NCBI RefSeq assembly: GCF_002874535.1
Contig: NZ_CP025025.1
Location: 2,465,526-2,529,525, forward strand
DNA length: 64,000 nt
Direction of reading: 5' to 3'
Source of the DNA: Mesobacillus jeotgali
Lineage (GTDB): Bacteria; Bacillota; Bacilli; Bacillales; Cytobacillaceae
The notes below the pieces were generated by a model, which searched no databases, was not told the DNA's origin, and was given only the letters and a program-made list of their open reading frames with translations. Made by a program: the position numbers and the translations under genes. Below are positions 15,022 to 27,261 of this stretch, piece by piece; within the stretch, counting starts at the first letter, position 1, and each line of letters starts with the position of its first letter.

Positions 15022-15618
15022 TTACTTTTCCAAAATCACCTGGATCACATGACCAACTCCGGTATGCAATTGACCTTCTATCCTTTCCTTTTCTCCATAG
15101 AAGAAATGGATTGTTTTAAATCCTTTCAACCAGTGTAACAGGGCTGCCGGATCGTAAAGCATATCTGCTGTTTTGGGTCCGCCTGTTCCATATTGGACCT
15201 GGTCCTCGGAGTATACTTCAAGCATGACTATTCCACCTGGTTTTACAGCCGATACTAATTTATCAAACACAGTCTTTTGGTCCTTCTTAGCAAAGTGGCC
15301 GAAAACCATGATCGCTGCGTCGAATTCGGTATCTGGTACTGAATCGTGAATTAAATCCTTCTGTTCAGTTTTAATTTTCACTCCATTGCTTTCAGCCAGT
15401 GCTTCTGTTTTCTTCAATCCATTCAGCGCATAGTCGTAAGCTGTGACGTCAAGACCTTGTTTCGCAAGGTATACAGCATTCCTGCCTTCTCCTTCCGCGA
15501 AACAAACAACCTTCCTCCCCTTTTCCAGCCTGTGTGCCTGGTTCCTTATGAATAAGTTTGGTTCCTCACCATAAACATATTGTTCAGTCCCAAAACGTTC
15601 ATTCCACGAATTGCCCAT
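15022..15618 (-). CDS. SAM-dependent methyltransferase (TehB-like)
   Basis: This 198-residue protein begins M-G-N-S-W-N-E-R-F and has the SAM-binding motif V-V-C-F-A-E-G-E-G-R-N-A, D-V-T-A-Y-D-Y as the acidic loop, and K-P-G-G-I-V-M-L-E. This layout is typical of small TehB/thiopurine-type methyltransferases. ATG 15618 is preceded by GGAGAGGTGAT; an upstream in-frame start at 15675 lacks support. It is divergent from the thioredoxin-like selenoprotein gene, with about 107 bp between the starts. A role in methylating selenium or tellurium compounds would be attractive but is only speculation. Confidence 0.82.
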   Translation of the reverse strand: MGNSWNERFGTEQYVYGEEPNLFIRNQAHRLEKGRKVVCFAEGEGRNAVYLAKQGLDVTAYDYALNGLKKTEALAESNGVKIKTEQKDLIHDSVPDTEFDAAIMVFGHFAKKDQKTVFDKLVSAVKPGGIVMLEVYSEDQVQYGTGGPKTADMLYDPAALLHWLKGFKTIHFFYGEKERIEGQLHTGVGHVIQVILEK

Positions 15619-15725
15619 TCTATCACCTCTCCTTATTATACCCATTACCCTTTTTATAGTATGATTACTATGCATAAGGCTATTCTATTTTTAATGGGTA
15701 TCAAAAAGATAGGGAGGTATATTAA

Positions 15726-16055
15726 ATGAGAGAACTAACGACAATGGATGAAGTTAAAAGCTTGATCAGTGACAATGAATTAAGCTTTATTTATGTATTG
15801 ACCGACAACTGAAGTGTCTGCCACGGTCTGCTTCCTCAGGTCGAGGAAGTGATGAAAGATTTCCCTAAAATCGAAACCGGGTTAGTAAATGCGGGAAAGG
15901 TCGAAGAAATAGCAGGATTCCTAATGGCATTCACTGTTCCCGTCCTTGTACTCTATGCAGATGGACGTGAGTATTTAAGGGAAGCCCGGATTGTCCAGGT
16001 TGAAAAGTTACGGGATGATATCACTAAAATATACGAAGGTTTTTTCGGGGAATGA
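15726..16055 (+). CDS. Thioredoxin-like selenoprotein (Sec-x-x-Cys)
   Basis: This 109-residue thioredoxin-fold protein has its active site encoded T-D-N-[TGA]-S-V-C-H at codons 26-33. The in-frame TGA is at 15810-15812, exactly where Cys-containing Bacillus homologues have the first cysteine of C-S-V-C. The frame on both sides is intact: M-R-E-L-T-T-M-D-E-V before, L-L-P-Q-V-E-E-V-M-K after, and the cis-proline segment T-V-P-V-L-V-L-Y near residue 75. ATG 15726 follows GGGAGGT. A perfect 7-bp hairpin 18 nt after the UGA is a candidate bSECIS. It probably acts as a thiol-disulfide reductase with raised reactivity. Confidence 0.88.
15831..15849 (+). promoter_or_regulatory. Candidate bSECIS hairpin of the thioredoxin-like gene
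   Basis: CTTCCTC (15831-15837), loop AGGTC, GAGGAAG (15843-15849). The loop lies 25 nt from the UGA, within the bacterial SECIS window, and has GG at positions 2-3 like the OsmC-like hairpin. The stem is perfect although it is coding sequence. Confidence 0.75.
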
Positions 16056-16059
16056 TCAG

Positions 16060-16085
16060 GAGCTTGGAATGACCAAGCTCTTTCT
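16060..16085 (+). terminator. Terminator of the thioredoxin-like gene
   Basis: GAGCTTGG, loop AATGA, CCAAGCTC, then TTTCTC. The stem is a perfect 8 bp, 5 nt after the stop codon. Confidence 0.8.
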
Positions 16086-16660
16086 CATTCAGGTAAGTTA
16101 AGAAAATTTTCATATACTAATTTCCCGTCAGAGGAATATCCGGAAATCTTTTTTATATCGCCTTTGAAACCATCTGATAAATGGTACCAGATTTTCCTAT
16201 TATCACTAGTTAATATCTCTGCATTATACTTGTCATGATTGACCTCTAAAATGACCTTCGCGATTTCCGCGTCATGTATTTCTCCGATGAATACTGTCTT
16301 GTATGTATTATTTCCTTTTGAGGAGTAGTCCCCCATCAACCATGTTGCAGTCCCAAAGGTTACAGACTCCGGTTTTCCGGATGCTGATTGTTCAAAACCA
16401 GACGCGCCTCTGTATTGCCATCCTTTATTTGTATTCACATACTGAATGATGCCATACCCATTTATTTTTAGGTAAATAGAAAATGCATCCTCACCCATTA
16501 TTTTTTCAGTATAGATTATGTTGTCGGTATCGATTCCACTGTCCATCATTGCCTGTTCGATTGTCTGTTGGTCTTGTTTGATGTCATTTGGTTGATCGTT
16601 ATTGCAACTAGCAATTAACAAGCTCGTTGTAACAATAATCGCTAAAGCCAATTTATTCAA
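16085..16660 (-). CDS. Putative lipoprotein of unknown function
   Basis: This 191-residue protein has a lipoprotein signal: M-N-K-L-A-L-A-I-I-V-T-T-S-L-L-I-A-S-C, with the lipobox L-I-A-S-C and cysteine at 19. The mature part is beta-rich with no recognised domain. ATG 16660 follows GAAAGGATGATTC. It is convergent with the thioredoxin-like gene. No further function can be given. Confidence 0.75.
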   Translation of the reverse strand: MNKLALAIIVTTSLLIASCNNDQPNDIKQDQQTIEQAMMDSGIDTDNIIYTEKIMGEDAFSIYLKINGYGIIQYVNTNKGWQYRGASGFEQSASGKPESVTFGTATWLMGDYSSKGNNTYKTVFIGEIHDAEIAKVILEVNHDKYNAEILTSDNRKIWYHLSDGFKGDIKKISGYSSDGKLVYENFLNLPE

Positions 16661-16820
16661 AGAATCATCCTTTCACTTATACTGTAACATATTTATTTAA
16701 AATCAATCCTTCTAAATAATATTACCTTTTTGTGAACCAACGGAAGATTTCTGAAGGTTTATTCCTTCCATGAGTAATTCGTAATCCAATTCCCTATACC
16801 TTTATTTTACATACATAAGA

Positions 16821-17072
16821 GTGTATGAATGCTTCATGAAAATGCAAAGATTCAGTGACCCTAAAATTGCCGCTGCTGTATCAAAGGATGTTGCGGAAGG
16901 ATTGGTAGCCGCCAGCACAATGATTGGCCAATCCAGCAGGGAAGATATTGCTGTAATGTATGGCCAGTTCCATATGGCTAAAGCTCAATTCGGAGCTAAG
17001 ATGCTGAAATTGAATAAAACAAAGGGATGGTTAATTCCTCCTCCATTGCAAGTTAAATCTACAGAGAGTTAA
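16821..17072 (+). pseudogene. DUF3231 C-terminal fragment, probably truncated
   Basis: These 83 codons match the C-terminal part of DUF3231 proteins: R-F-S-D-P-K-I-A-A-A-V-S-K-D-V, a helical A-x-F-G-A-K-M-L segment, and the closing G-W-L-I-P-P-P-L. Full family members run to roughly 170 or 330 residues, so most is missing. The only start is GTG 16821 with a weak ribosome-binding site. It is most likely a 5'-deleted remnant, though a short expressed protein is possible. Some DUF3231 proteins are spore-associated. Confidence 0.55.
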
Positions 17073-17100
17073 ATAATTTTATTATGTAAACCTTTAAATT

Positions 17101-17132
17101 AAAACAGCAGAACCTCGAGGGTCTGCTGTTTT
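17101..17132. terminator. Bidirectional terminator
   Basis: AAAACAGCAGAACC, loop TCGA, GGGTCTGCTGTTTT, with one internal mismatch. It lies between the DUF3231 fragment and the 3' end of selB and could serve either. Confidence 0.65.
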
Positions 17133-17270
17133 GATTCAATCATTGAATTTGTATGAAGGGTACTCCGGTTAGGACAAAAACAAGGTACAAACATTTAATA
17201 AGCTACTCTAAAGGAATACCATTAAGACAATGTGCCAGAACAGAACCGTTTAACAGTCTATTTGATGGGT

Positions 17271-19154
17271 TTATTTCTTCCAAACCCTCTTGTTTTCAAC
17301 TCTTCTTGTATAACCAAGAGCATCAAGACGCTCCAGGAAAGGAATCATGTATTTCCGCGATAACTCCACTGCTTCCTTGGCCTGAGGTACTTCAAACTCA
17401 TCTCCAGTATGCTTTTTGAGCCTCTCAACCGCATCAGCAAAATGAGCGCCATACCAGGCATATTGATCATCAAGCAGGACGATTTTCCCCTGATCTTCGA
17501 GAAAGCGTTTTAACTCAAGTGCAATGGAGTCAGGGATACCCGCATTTTTTATATAATCATTCAGATAAGCAACCTTCATGCCATCTTCTTTAAGTTCGTT
17601 AAGCATATTCTCTGTACGCTTCACCCAGTTTTTCGGGACATGGGGAACAAAGCTTGAGAGGGAAATATACTGTTCTTTCCTGGAAAATAAGCCCTTGTTG
17701 ATGCCGTTGTCAATAATGAATTCAAGCAGGGTTTTAGAGAATGTTTTTTGCAGTGATTGAAGCAGTTCAGCTTTGTTCATGCCAGTTCGCATAGGGTTTT
17801 CTTGATGGTAATCATCTAGACGGTCCTTGATATCTACTTCAATGACTTCGACTACTGATACAAGCGCGTATTCCTTATTCGAAATCCGGACGAATTGTTC
17901 ATCATTCAAGTTGGTCAAAATCGATCCTTCATCAAGTGCAGTTCGTTTTATCAATTCTTCGACAGATAAACTTTTCGCTTCATATAAAGCGGCATTGATT
18001 CGTTCAATTGGTGTGCCTGCCTTCTTTTTCTCAAGCTCTTGGATTGTCTGCTGTCCAAATCGATATTTATTTCCACGAGGGTCTATTACCCAACCGCCGC
18101 CAATCGTTTCCTGCGGACTTGGCCGGCGAACGATGAAACGGTCTCCGCGCTTCGTGACGATTTTTTCATCAAGACGGAGCTGACAAAGTATCTCCCCGTT
18201 GTCCTCTTTTAGTTCATTCCTGTCAAAAAAGACAATCCGGCCCATTACTTCGGCAGTACCAATATGGCATTTGATTGGGGTCCTTTGTTTTACCAAATGC
18301 TCAAGGTCCTCAACAACCCTGATTGCAACATCGATAGTATTCGTTACGATAAAATGTTCAGAAGAGACAAGGACTTCACCCCGTTCAAGATCATCTTTTG
18401 AAACACCAGATAGATTGATGGCTGCCCTCTGCCCTGCGTAAGCCTTCTTTGCTGATTGATGATGTACCTGCAGCTGACGTGCTCTCACTTCAATACCGGA
18501 CGGTAAAACTTTTAAAAGCTGACCCTCTTCAACTGTTCCTTCATAAACAGTACCCCTGACAACGGTACCTTGCCCTTTAACCGTAAATACCTGATCAATC
18601 GGCAGGCGGAAAGCCCCCTTAGCATCACGCATTTCTTGCTCTTTCAGCGTTTCAATGATCAAGTCTTTTAATTCATGGATGCCTTTTTTAGATAAACTAT
18701 CGACCATCATAAAAGGGGCATTTTCAAAGACTGACCCTTCAAGCTCACTTAAAATATCGTCTTTCACAAGTTCTATGAATTCCTCTTCCACCCTGTCGGT
18801 CTTAGTGATCGCAATAATACCCGAACGGATGCCGAGGAACCCTAATATATCCAGATGTTCCCTTGTTTGTGGCATGACACCTTCATCCGCAGCAACCACC
18901 AGTACTACAAGGTCGATTCCTGCAACGCCGGCAATCATCTGGCGGATGAACCGCTCATGTCCAGGCACATCCACGACGGAAATTTGCAGCTCTTCATTCT
19001 CATATAATGGCGCAAAGCCAAGTTCAATTGAAATTTGCCGTTCTTTTTCTTCTTTCAGGCGATCAGTATCCACGTTCGTCAACGCCCTGGTCAGCGATGT
19101 TTTCCCGTGGTCAATATGACCTGCCATCCCAATGGTAAAATACCTCTTGCTCAA
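17271..19154 (-). CDS. selB: Selenocysteine-specific elongation factor SelB
   Basis: This 627-residue translation GTPase delivers Sec-tRNA(Sec) to the ribosome at UGA codons followed by a SECIS hairpin. Seen: the P-loop G-H-I-D-H-G-K-T-S near residue 12, D-V-P-G-H, the guanine motif T-K-T-D, the EF-Tu-like domains 2-3, then a long C-terminal half (about 350-627) of winged-helix type, which in SelB binds the SECIS RNA. This C-terminal half separates SelB from EF-Tu. ATG 19154 follows AGAAGGTG. selA, selD and the Sec tRNA gene were not found in the window. It gives direct support for reading the two UGA-interrupted genes as selenoproteins. Confidence 0.96.
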   Translation of the reverse strand: MSKRYFTIGMAGHIDHGKTSLTRALTNVDTDRLKEEKERQISIELGFAPLYENEELQISVVDVPGHERFIRQMIAGVAGIDLVVLVVAADEGVMPQTREHLDILGFLGIRSGIIAITKTDRVEEEFIELVKDDILSELEGSVFENAPFMMVDSLSKKGIHELKDLIIETLKEQEMRDAKGAFRLPIDQVFTVKGQGTVVRGTVYEGTVEEGQLLKVLPSGIEVRARQLQVHHQSAKKAYAGQRAAINLSGVSKDDLERGEVLVSSEHFIVTNTIDVAIRVVEDLEHLVKQRTPIKCHIGTAEVMGRIVFFDRNELKEDNGEILCQLRLDEKIVTKRGDRFIVRRPSPQETIGGGWVIDPRGNKYRFGQQTIQELEKKKAGTPIERINAALYEAKSLSVEELIKRTALDEGSILTNLNDEQFVRISNKEYALVSVVEVIEVDIKDRLDDYHQENPMRTGMNKAELLQSLQKTFSKTLLEFIIDNGINKGLFSRKEQYISLSSFVPHVPKNWVKRTENMLNELKEDGMKVAYLNDYIKNAGIPDSIALELKRFLEDQGKIVLLDDQYAWYGAHFADAVERLKKHTGDEFEVPQAKEAVELSRKYMIPFLERLDALGYTRRVENKRVWKK

Positions 19155-19338
19155 AGCTTACACCTTCTTTTGATATGTATAAAATAACTCTAACTTTAAA
19201 AGCTAAATAGTTCAAGCAACGAAAATTAGACAATTACATTTCTGCAAATCCTTTCTAAACGCTCGAGAATAATCATCCAGTGAAAAATTCACCTTCTGTC
19301 TATAGTTATTTCATAACTACATCTTAATAATTATCTGA

Positions 19339-19379
19339 AAAAAATCAGCCTGCAGACAAATAGAATGGTCTGCAGGCTG
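19339..19379 (-). terminator. Terminator of the hut operon
   Basis: On the minus strand, CAGCCTGCAGAC (19379-19368) and GTCTGCAGGCTG (19357-19346) form a perfect 12-bp stem followed by ATTTTTTTC. The 19155-19338 stretch between this and selB holds no gene I can support. Confidence 0.9.
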
Positions 19380-19392
19380 TTTAGTATGAGTA

Positions 19393-21778
<2,386 letters not shown>

Positions 21779-21839
21779 TCATTTAATAGCACCTGGCAAT
21801 GTTTGATTTTAATCAGTCCAAACACCGTCTCTTTACAAT

Positions 21840-23501
21840 TTAAGGGAGCATCGGGATGTCGACGCCTTTTTCTTTAGCTGTTTCAATTGCTTTATCATAG
21901 CCTGCGTCCGCGTGGCGGACTACTCCCATGCCTGGGTCGGTAGTCAGTACTCTTCTGAGTCTTTCTTCAGCAAGGTCTGTGCCGTCAGCAACTACGACCA
22001 TTCCTGCGTGAAGGGAATATCCCATGCCAACTCCTCCGCCATGATGGACAGAGATCCAGGAGCCGCCGGCTGCGACATTGACTAGTGCATTGAGGATCGC
22101 CCAGTCGCCGACTGCGTCGCTGCCGTCCTTCATTGATTCCGTTTCCCGATTCGGAGAAGCAACCGATCCACTGTCTAAATGGTCTCGTCCTATTACAATC
22201 GGCGCTTTCAATTCACCCTTTCGAACGAGTTCATTGATCGCCAATCCCATTTTCACCCGCTCACCATAGCCCAGCCAGCATATCCGTGAAGGCAGACCCT
22301 GGAATTCAATTTTTTCCTGGGCCATGTCAATCCAGCGCTGAAGGGCTTTATTTTCCGGAAATAGCTCCTTGATCAGTTCATCTGTCCGGTGGATATCAGC
22401 AGGGTCCCCTGATAAAGCTGCCCAACGGAACGGCCCTTTTCCTTCACAAAACAGCGGCCTGATATACGCAGGAACAAAACCAGGGAAATCGAAAGCATGC
22501 TCCTCTCCATGATCCTTGGCAACCTGACGGATGTTATTGCCGTAATCAAATGTCACTGCGCCTCTCCTCTGGAATTCAAGCATGGATGCGACATGCTTAG
22601 CCATTGAAAAAGAAGATTGCTTTACATATTCTTCTGGGCTTTCCACACGAAGTTTTTCTGCTTCTTCCAAAGTCAGACCAACTGGAATATATCCATTCAA
22701 CGGATCATGAGCAGATGTCTGGTCCGTAACAATATCAACTTTAAAATTCCTGGACAATAATTCAAGATGAACTTCCGCTGCATTTCCGATCAGACCTATT
22801 GATAGGGCTTCTCCTTTATGCTTGGCTTCCTTCGCCCACTCAATGGCTTCATCGACTGAATTTGTCATCCTGTCGCAATAACGAGTATCAATTCGCTTTT
22901 TGATCCGTTCTGGATCGACCTCAACGGCGATACACACCCCATCGTTCATCGTGACCGCGAGAGGCTGCGCTCCACCCATGCCTCCAAGTCCAGCTGTAAG
23001 CGTGATCGTATTTTTCAAGGTACCTCCAAAGTGCTGTCTCGCAACCTCGGCAAATGTTTCATATGTGCCTTGAAGGATTCCCTGAGAACCAATATAAATC
23101 CAGCTTCCTGCAGTCATTTGCCCGTACATCATCAAGCCTTTTTTATCAAGTTCATGAAAATGGTCCCAATTCGCCCATTTAGGAACCAAGACGGAATTGG
23201 ATATTAAAACTCTTGGTGCGGCCTTATGCGTTTTGAAAACAGCCACAGGCTTACCAGATTGGACCAGCATCGTCTCATCATTTTCCAGCCTGCGAAGCGT
23301 TTCAACAATTGCGTCGAATGCCTCCCAATTTCGTGCCGCTTTGCCAATTCCTCCGTAAACAACCAATTCCTCCGGCTTTTCAGCTACTTCGGGATCAAGA
23401 TTGTTATAAAGCATCCTTAATGCAGCTTCCTGCTCCCAGCCTTTACATTCCAGTTCAAGACCTTTCTTTGCTTTAATATTGCGTTTTGCTTCGATTGCCA
23501 T
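21840..23501 (-). CDS. hutU: Urocanate hydratase
   Basis: This 553-residue enzyme converts urocanate to imidazolone-5-propionate using tightly bound NAD+. Seen: the NAD-binding glycine-rich segment [12 protein letters not shown] near residue 177, Y-C-D-R-M-T, and the C-terminal [17 protein letters not shown]. The length is normal. It is the second structural gene of the hut operon, 28 bp after hutH. Confidence 0.97.
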   Translation of the reverse strand: MAIEAKRNIKAKKGLELECKGWEQEAALRMLYNNLDPEVAEKPEELVVYGGIGKAARNWEAFDAIVETLRRLENDETMLVQSGKPVAVFKTHKAAPRVLISNSVLVPKWANWDHFHELDKKGLMMYGQMTAGSWIYIGSQGILQGTYETFAEVARQHFGGTLKNTITLTAGLGGMGGAQPLAVTMNDGVCIAVEVDPERIKKRIDTRYCDRMTNSVDEAIEWAKEAKHKGEALSIGLIGNAAEVHLELLSRNFKVDIVTDQTSAHDPLNGYIPVGLTLEEAEKLRVESPEEYVKQSSFSMAKHVASMLEFQRRGAVTFDYGNNIRQVAKDHGEEHAFDFPGFVPAYIRPLFCEGKGPFRWAALSGDPADIHRTDELIKELFPENKALQRWIDMAQEKIEFQGLPSRICWLGYGERVKMGLAINELVRKGELKAPIVIGRDHLDSGSVASPNRETESMKDGSDAVGDWAILNALVNVAAGGSWISVHHGGGVGMGYSLHAGMVVVADGTDLAEERLRRVLTTDPGMGVVRHADAGYDKAIETAKEKGVDIPMLP

Positions 23502-23529
23502 TTATTCCACTCTCCTCAATTTTTTGATT

Positions 23530-25050
23530 TTAAACCAGGCTTTCCTGTCTTTTTATAGCTGTCCACTGCAGATTATTTTTTTTTAGCCATTCTGCAAGTC
23601 TTTCGATATCTTCAGAGAAAATCCTGTCCTCAGTAATGGAAGGAACTATTTTTCTTGCTTCCTCATAGAAGCTCCTTGTTTTCGGTGCCATTTTTTCTAC
23701 ACCACGATATTGGACTGCCTGCAGGGCACAAATACATTCAATCGCCAATACACGTCTGACGTTTTGGATAATACTGTGTGCATGACGAGCAGCGATGGTT
23801 CCCATGCTCACATGATCCTCCTGATTGGCAGAAGATGGAATCGAATCTACACTCGCAGGATGAGCGAGAGTCTTATTTTCAGAAACTAGTGATGCAGCAC
23901 TGTATTGCATGATCATCGCACCAGACTGAAGTCCCGGTTGGGGACTCAAAAATGGCGGCAGGTCATTTAATTGCGGGTTTACCAGTCTTTCAATCCTTCT
24001 TTCAGAAATACTCGCAAATTCAGCAACAGCTATTTTCATAAAGTCCATTGCAATCGCAATCGGCTGGCCATGGAAGTTCCCACCAGAAATGACGGTTTCT
24101 CCTCCGTCAAAAATGAGAGGATTATCCGTTGCTGCATTCATTTCAATTTCAAGCTTTTCCTTTACGTAATCAAGAGCTTGCCATGAGGCACCATGTACCT
24201 GAGGAATACATCTTAATGAATAAGCGTCCTGGACCCTTTTTTCGCCCTGGCGAGTCGTCAGGTTACTGCCAGCCAGCAAATTTCTCATACGCTCCGCTAC
24301 ATCCATTTGCTGCTGATACCCGCGTGCTTCATGAATCGCTGGGTGGAATGCATCAATGACACCTTCCAAACCTTCCATTGTAAGGGCTGCAATCCATTCT
24401 GATTGATTTGCCAGATCATTTGCTTCAATCCAGTTGACAACTCCCATTGCCGTCATTGCCTGGGTTCCATTAATCAAGGCAAGGCCTTCTTTTGCCTGTA
24501 ATACAATTGGCTCAAGACCTTCTTTGCTGTATGCCTCTTCTGTTGTACAAACCTTTCCCTCATAGAACACCTTGCCCTCACCTAACAATACTAGCGCCAG
24601 ATGGGATAATGGCGCTAAATCACCTGAAGCACCAAGCGAGCCTTGCTGAGGGACAACCGGATGGATCTGCAGGTTAAGCAATTCCTTAAGCCTCTCCGCG
24701 ATTATCGGCCTGATTCCGGAAAATCCTTTAATCAACGCATTGAGTCTTAGTAAGACCATGGCACGTGAAACCACCTCTGGAAATGGTTCTCCTACGCCGC
24801 ATGCATGTGACCTGATCAGGTTTAGCTGTAATGCATTGACATCCTGTTCATTAATGATGACATCGCTGAATTTGCCGAATCCTGTATTGATTCCATAAAT
24901 AGTACGCTTGTCTGCTACGATTTTCTCTACTGCTTCCCTGCTTTCAGCAACCCTCTTCATACTATCGGGACTGATAGAGACTGCCTCATCGAGATAGCAA
25001 ATCTGTCTGATTTGCTCCAAAGTTAAAGTTTCACCTGTTAAAACAACCAT
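23530..25050 (-). CDS. hutH: Histidine ammonia-lyase
   Basis: This 506-residue enzyme deaminates histidine to urocanate. The [10 protein letters not shown] motif near residue 143 forms the MIO cofactor from Ala-Ser-Gly. [10 protein letters not shown] and Q-E-D-H-V-S-M-G are further signatures. ATG 25050 follows AGGAGGTCACGAG. Expression is controlled by the HutP-dependent terminator in the leader just upstream. Confidence 0.98.
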   Translation of the reverse strand: MVVLTGETLTLEQIRQICYLDEAVSISPDSMKRVAESREAVEKIVADKRTIYGINTGFGKFSDVIINEQDVNALQLNLIRSHACGVGEPFPEVVSRAMVLLRLNALIKGFSGIRPIIAERLKELLNLQIHPVVPQQGSLGASGDLAPLSHLALVLLGEGKVFYEGKVCTTEEAYSKEGLEPIVLQAKEGLALINGTQAMTAMGVVNWIEANDLANQSEWIAALTMEGLEGVIDAFHPAIHEARGYQQQMDVAERMRNLLAGSNLTTRQGEKRVQDAYSLRCIPQVHGASWQALDYVKEKLEIEMNAATDNPLIFDGGETVISGGNFHGQPIAIAMDFMKIAVAEFASISERRIERLVNPQLNDLPPFLSPQPGLQSGAMIMQYSAASLVSENKTLAHPASVDSIPSSANQEDHVSMGTIAARHAHSIIQNVRRVLAIECICALQAVQYRGVEKMAPKTRSFYEEARKIVPSITEDRIFSEDIERLAEWLKKNNLQWTAIKRQESLV

Positions 25051-25077
25051 TCTCGTGACCTCCTGATCGATGGATTA

Positions 25078-25140
25078 AATAAAAAGGAGACGACAATGGC
25101 ATACTTAAACCATCATCGCCTCCTACTGACTAGTGGACTA
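25078..25140 (-). promoter_or_regulatory. HutP-dependent antiterminator/terminator
   Basis: Between hutP and hutH, a strong hairpin (GGAGGCGATGATGG... with ...CCATTGTCGTCTCC, 25123-25086) is followed by TTTTTATTT, an intrinsic terminator. UAG triplets lie at 25140-25138, 25132-25130 and 25125-25123, with 5- and 4-nt spacing, and the last overlaps the base of the hairpin. HutP is known to bind spaced NAG triplets in the presence of histidine and Mg2+ to prevent termination. The layout fits that model closely. Confidence 0.85.
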
Positions 25141-25154
25141 TAGGCAATGCAACT

Positions 25155-25589
25155 TTATATATGATTGATTCCTAAACCGACCGTTTCGTGTTCTGAACCT
25201 TTTACAGGAGCGCCAATCGTTCCATAAAAAGCGACGGCAATCCATTCTCCTTCACCTTCATCTGTAAAAGGTGTTCCACGGACAACGGCAAAGCGAAGGC
25301 CGACAGTGCGGCTCATCTCCCCAATGGACAAATGACCTCTTGTAACTCCCTCCATGCCTTCCATGATCGCATGGTATAGTGCGTGAGTTTCACGGTACAA
25401 ATTGGGATGGATGAGACCATGGCGTTTGGCAGCGGTTTCCACTGCAGAAATAACTTTTTGCATGTTCATCGATCCTACCTTGCCAAGGCAATAGCTTACA
25501 TCTTTTAGGGTATCCTGAAAAAAAGCCATTTCTTCTTCTGTAAAAGATGCAAGCAGGACCGCTGTTTTCCCAATCGCAATTTTGCTCAT
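25155..25589 (-). CDS. hutP: Hut operon antiterminator HutP
   Basis: This 144-residue RNA-binding regulator forms a hexamer that, with L-histidine and Mg2+, binds NAG triplets in the hut leader to allow read-through. Recognisable are the N-terminal I-G-K-T-A-V-L-L-A and the C-terminal [24 protein letters not shown] with the E-H-E-T/G-L-G metal and histidine region. It is the first gene of the operon, with the target hairpin just downstream. Confidence 0.96.
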   Translation of the reverse strand: MSKIAIGKTAVLLASFTEEEMAFFQDTLKDVSYCLGKVGSMNMQKVISAVETAAKRHGLIHPNLYRETHALYHAIMEGMEGVTRGHLSIGEMSRTVGLRFAVVRGTPFTDEGEGEWIAVAFYGTIGAPVKGSEHETVGLGINHI

Positions 25590-25638
25590 GACTGACCCCG
25601 TTTTCTGAATTTTAACTATTGACTAATAACTTATATTA

Positions 25639-25667
25639 ATTTTATGTTTCTATGGTGTTAATGTCAA
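25639..25667 (-). promoter_or_regulatory. Sigma-A promoter of the hut operon
   Basis: Minus strand: TTGACA (25667-25662), 17-bp spacer, TAAAAT (25644-25639), about 50 nt upstream of the hutP start. The -35 is perfect and the spacing is ideal. Confidence 0.8.
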
Positions 25668-25727
25668 CCCATATGGTAAATTTTAGTATTCTAATATAGT
25701 AGTATGTTATCTTGTTAAAGTATTAAA

Positions 25728-25747
25728 AAAAACGCCAAAAAGGCGCT
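25728..25747 (-). terminator. Terminator of the gene at 25751
   Basis: On the minus strand, GCGCC, loop TTTTT, GGCGT, then a run of T. The stem is short but the T-tract is long. Confidence 0.6.
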
Positions 25748-25750
25748 TGG

Positions 25751-26335
25751 TTATTGCTTATTTTCAACTGACTCAGCCAGTCCGAATAGAAACCCGTAAA
25801 TTAGAGTATAAGCTTCTCCAATGGATAAATCCTCCGTGTATTCAACAAGCCCATTCAATGCAAAATTCAGACTCCATACTCCTTCATTGGCGTCGAACAT
25901 CAAATCATACCTAGAACCTTCACCATGGAGGTTCTCCTCTAAATATTTCTTGATGCCAGATTCATATTTCTTCTGAAGCTTAAGTCCCAGCATAACATCA
26001 TATGTTTCGAACACATCATCTTTTTCAAGACTGACTGCATCAACATCGATCACGTCAAACCATTTGGATTCCAAATACATGAATTCATTTTTTTGCTTTT
26101 TAAAATAACCAATTGGCTGATTCAGAAACTCGGATGTTTCTTCACCAAGGAACTCTTCAGTTTCTTTGTTGCCTCTTTCAATATAAGCTTCCTCAAAACG
26201 AGCATCAGGCTCTAATTCTTTTGTTTGGACTCCATGAAGCAGTCCTTGACGTTCTGCATATTCCTTTTCTTCAGTATGTAATTCAACAATATCCTTTTGT
26301 GATGTTATATACTTCTCTAACTGTTTTTTCAACAT
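25751..26335 (-). CDS. Uncharacterised conserved Bacillus protein
   Basis: This 194-residue soluble acidic protein begins M-L-K-K-Q-L-E-K-Y-I and contains Y-I-E-R-G-N-K-E-T-E-E and L-E-S-K-W-F-D-V-I-D-V-D-A-V-S-L-E. I recall Bacillus proteins of this length and pattern that are sometimes labelled branched-chain aminotransferase, but no PLP lysine motif is visible, so I do not adopt that name. The start is ATG 26335 after GGAGG; the frame stays open to 26482 without support. It is monocistronic. Confidence 0.75.
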   Translation of the reverse strand: MLKKQLEKYITSQKDIVELHTEEKEYAERQGLLHGVQTKELEPDARFEEAYIERGNKETEEFLGEETSEFLNQPIGYFKKQKNEFMYLESKWFDVIDVDAVSLEKDDVFETYDVMLGLKLQKKYESGIKKYLEENLHGEGSRYDLMFDANEGVWSLNFALNGLVEYTEDLSIGEAYTLIYGFLFGLAESVENKQ

Positions 26336-26529
26336 ATGTATGGCCTCCAAATTCTTTTTGCTGCTATTTATATTGAATGGTAATTTTGCAAATAGCAAAT
26401 ATTCTTTATCAGTTTTCCCAAAACTTAATAAGAATTTCGCCAGTATAGTCACCTCCCCATACAAACCACTGCTTTTCCCCATATCCTGTTAATACATCAC
26501 CACTCTATAAGAAAGGAGAGGCGCGTTTT

Positions 26530-27225
26530 ATGAATTATTATTACAAAGATGATCATCGACCTGACGATGATTACGCTCATGACAACGAAAAATCTAAGCA
26601 CCGGGATAGGGATAAACACAAGGATTGGGATGACCACAAGGATTGGGATAAACGAAAGGTAAGAGATGAGCACAAGGAAAAGAAAAAGCATAAGGATTGG
26701 GATGATGACTTTCATGACTGTGGCTGTAATAAAGGGCACCATGATGAAAAACATTCCGACAAGTGTATATGCAAAAAAGTCAGGGACATAAATGAAGCAC
26801 AGCACAAGGTAAATCAAAGAAAACACGGTTGTGATGTAAGCTGCGACCGGTCGATCAAAGAACTGCTTAATCAATGCAAGCAATCAAGCTTCGATACAAT
26901 ACCGTTCAAATTATTATGTGGGTGCAGCAAAGGTGACTGCGAGACATTCGTTGGTACAGGTGTAGTAAAAATCGATGGCTGCTTTTTTGATATCAAGTCT
27001 AGTTTTTTCCGGGTTGTTGACTTTGTGAAAGGATCTGACTGCTGCGCGATTCTTGAACTGCTCTGTCCGGAACGATGTGAAGGAAAGCATCACGGTATCG
27101 AAGGATTCACAAGGACTGGAGCTTGCTTTGAAGTTGATTTGAAGGATTTTGTCGGCATTACTTGCTTCCCTCCTGTAAAAGCGAAGAAGATGGATCCTAA
27201 GAAGATGTTATGCTCTCGACGCTAA
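26530..27225 (+). CDS. CotY/CotZ-like spore coat protein
   Basis: This 231-residue protein is cysteine-rich in its second half, with the C-G-C-N-K-G, C-G-C-S-K-G-D-C and D-C-C-A-I-L-E-L-L motifs of the CotY/CotZ/ExsY crust and exosporium family, which self-assemble through disulfides. The first 70 residues are unusual: a highly charged Lys/Asp/His region with K-D-W-D repeats (H-K-D-W-D-D-H-K-D-W-D-K). ATG 26530 follows AAAGGAGAGG. It is the first of five spore-surface genes here and was probably made late in the mother cell. Confidence 0.88.
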   Translation: MNYYYKDDHRPDDDYAHDNEKSKHRDRDKHKDWDDHKDWDKRKVRDEHKEKKKHKDWDDDFHDCGCNKGHHDEKHSDKCICKKVRDINEAQHKVNQRKHGCDVSCDRSIKELLNQCKQSSFDTIPFKLLCGCSKGDCETFVGTGVVKIDGCFFDIKSSFFRVVDFVKGSDCCAILELLCPERCEGKHHGIEGFTRTGACFEVDLKDFVGITCFPPVKAKKMDPKKMLCSRR

Positions 27226-27261
27226 AACAAGGATATAACAGTGGATTTTTGATTTAGATCT

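Noticed and set aside
19155-19338. Selenocysteine tRNA gene near selB
   Set aside because: I looked for a long-arm tRNA with a TCA anticodon on both sides of selB and found no cloverleaf.
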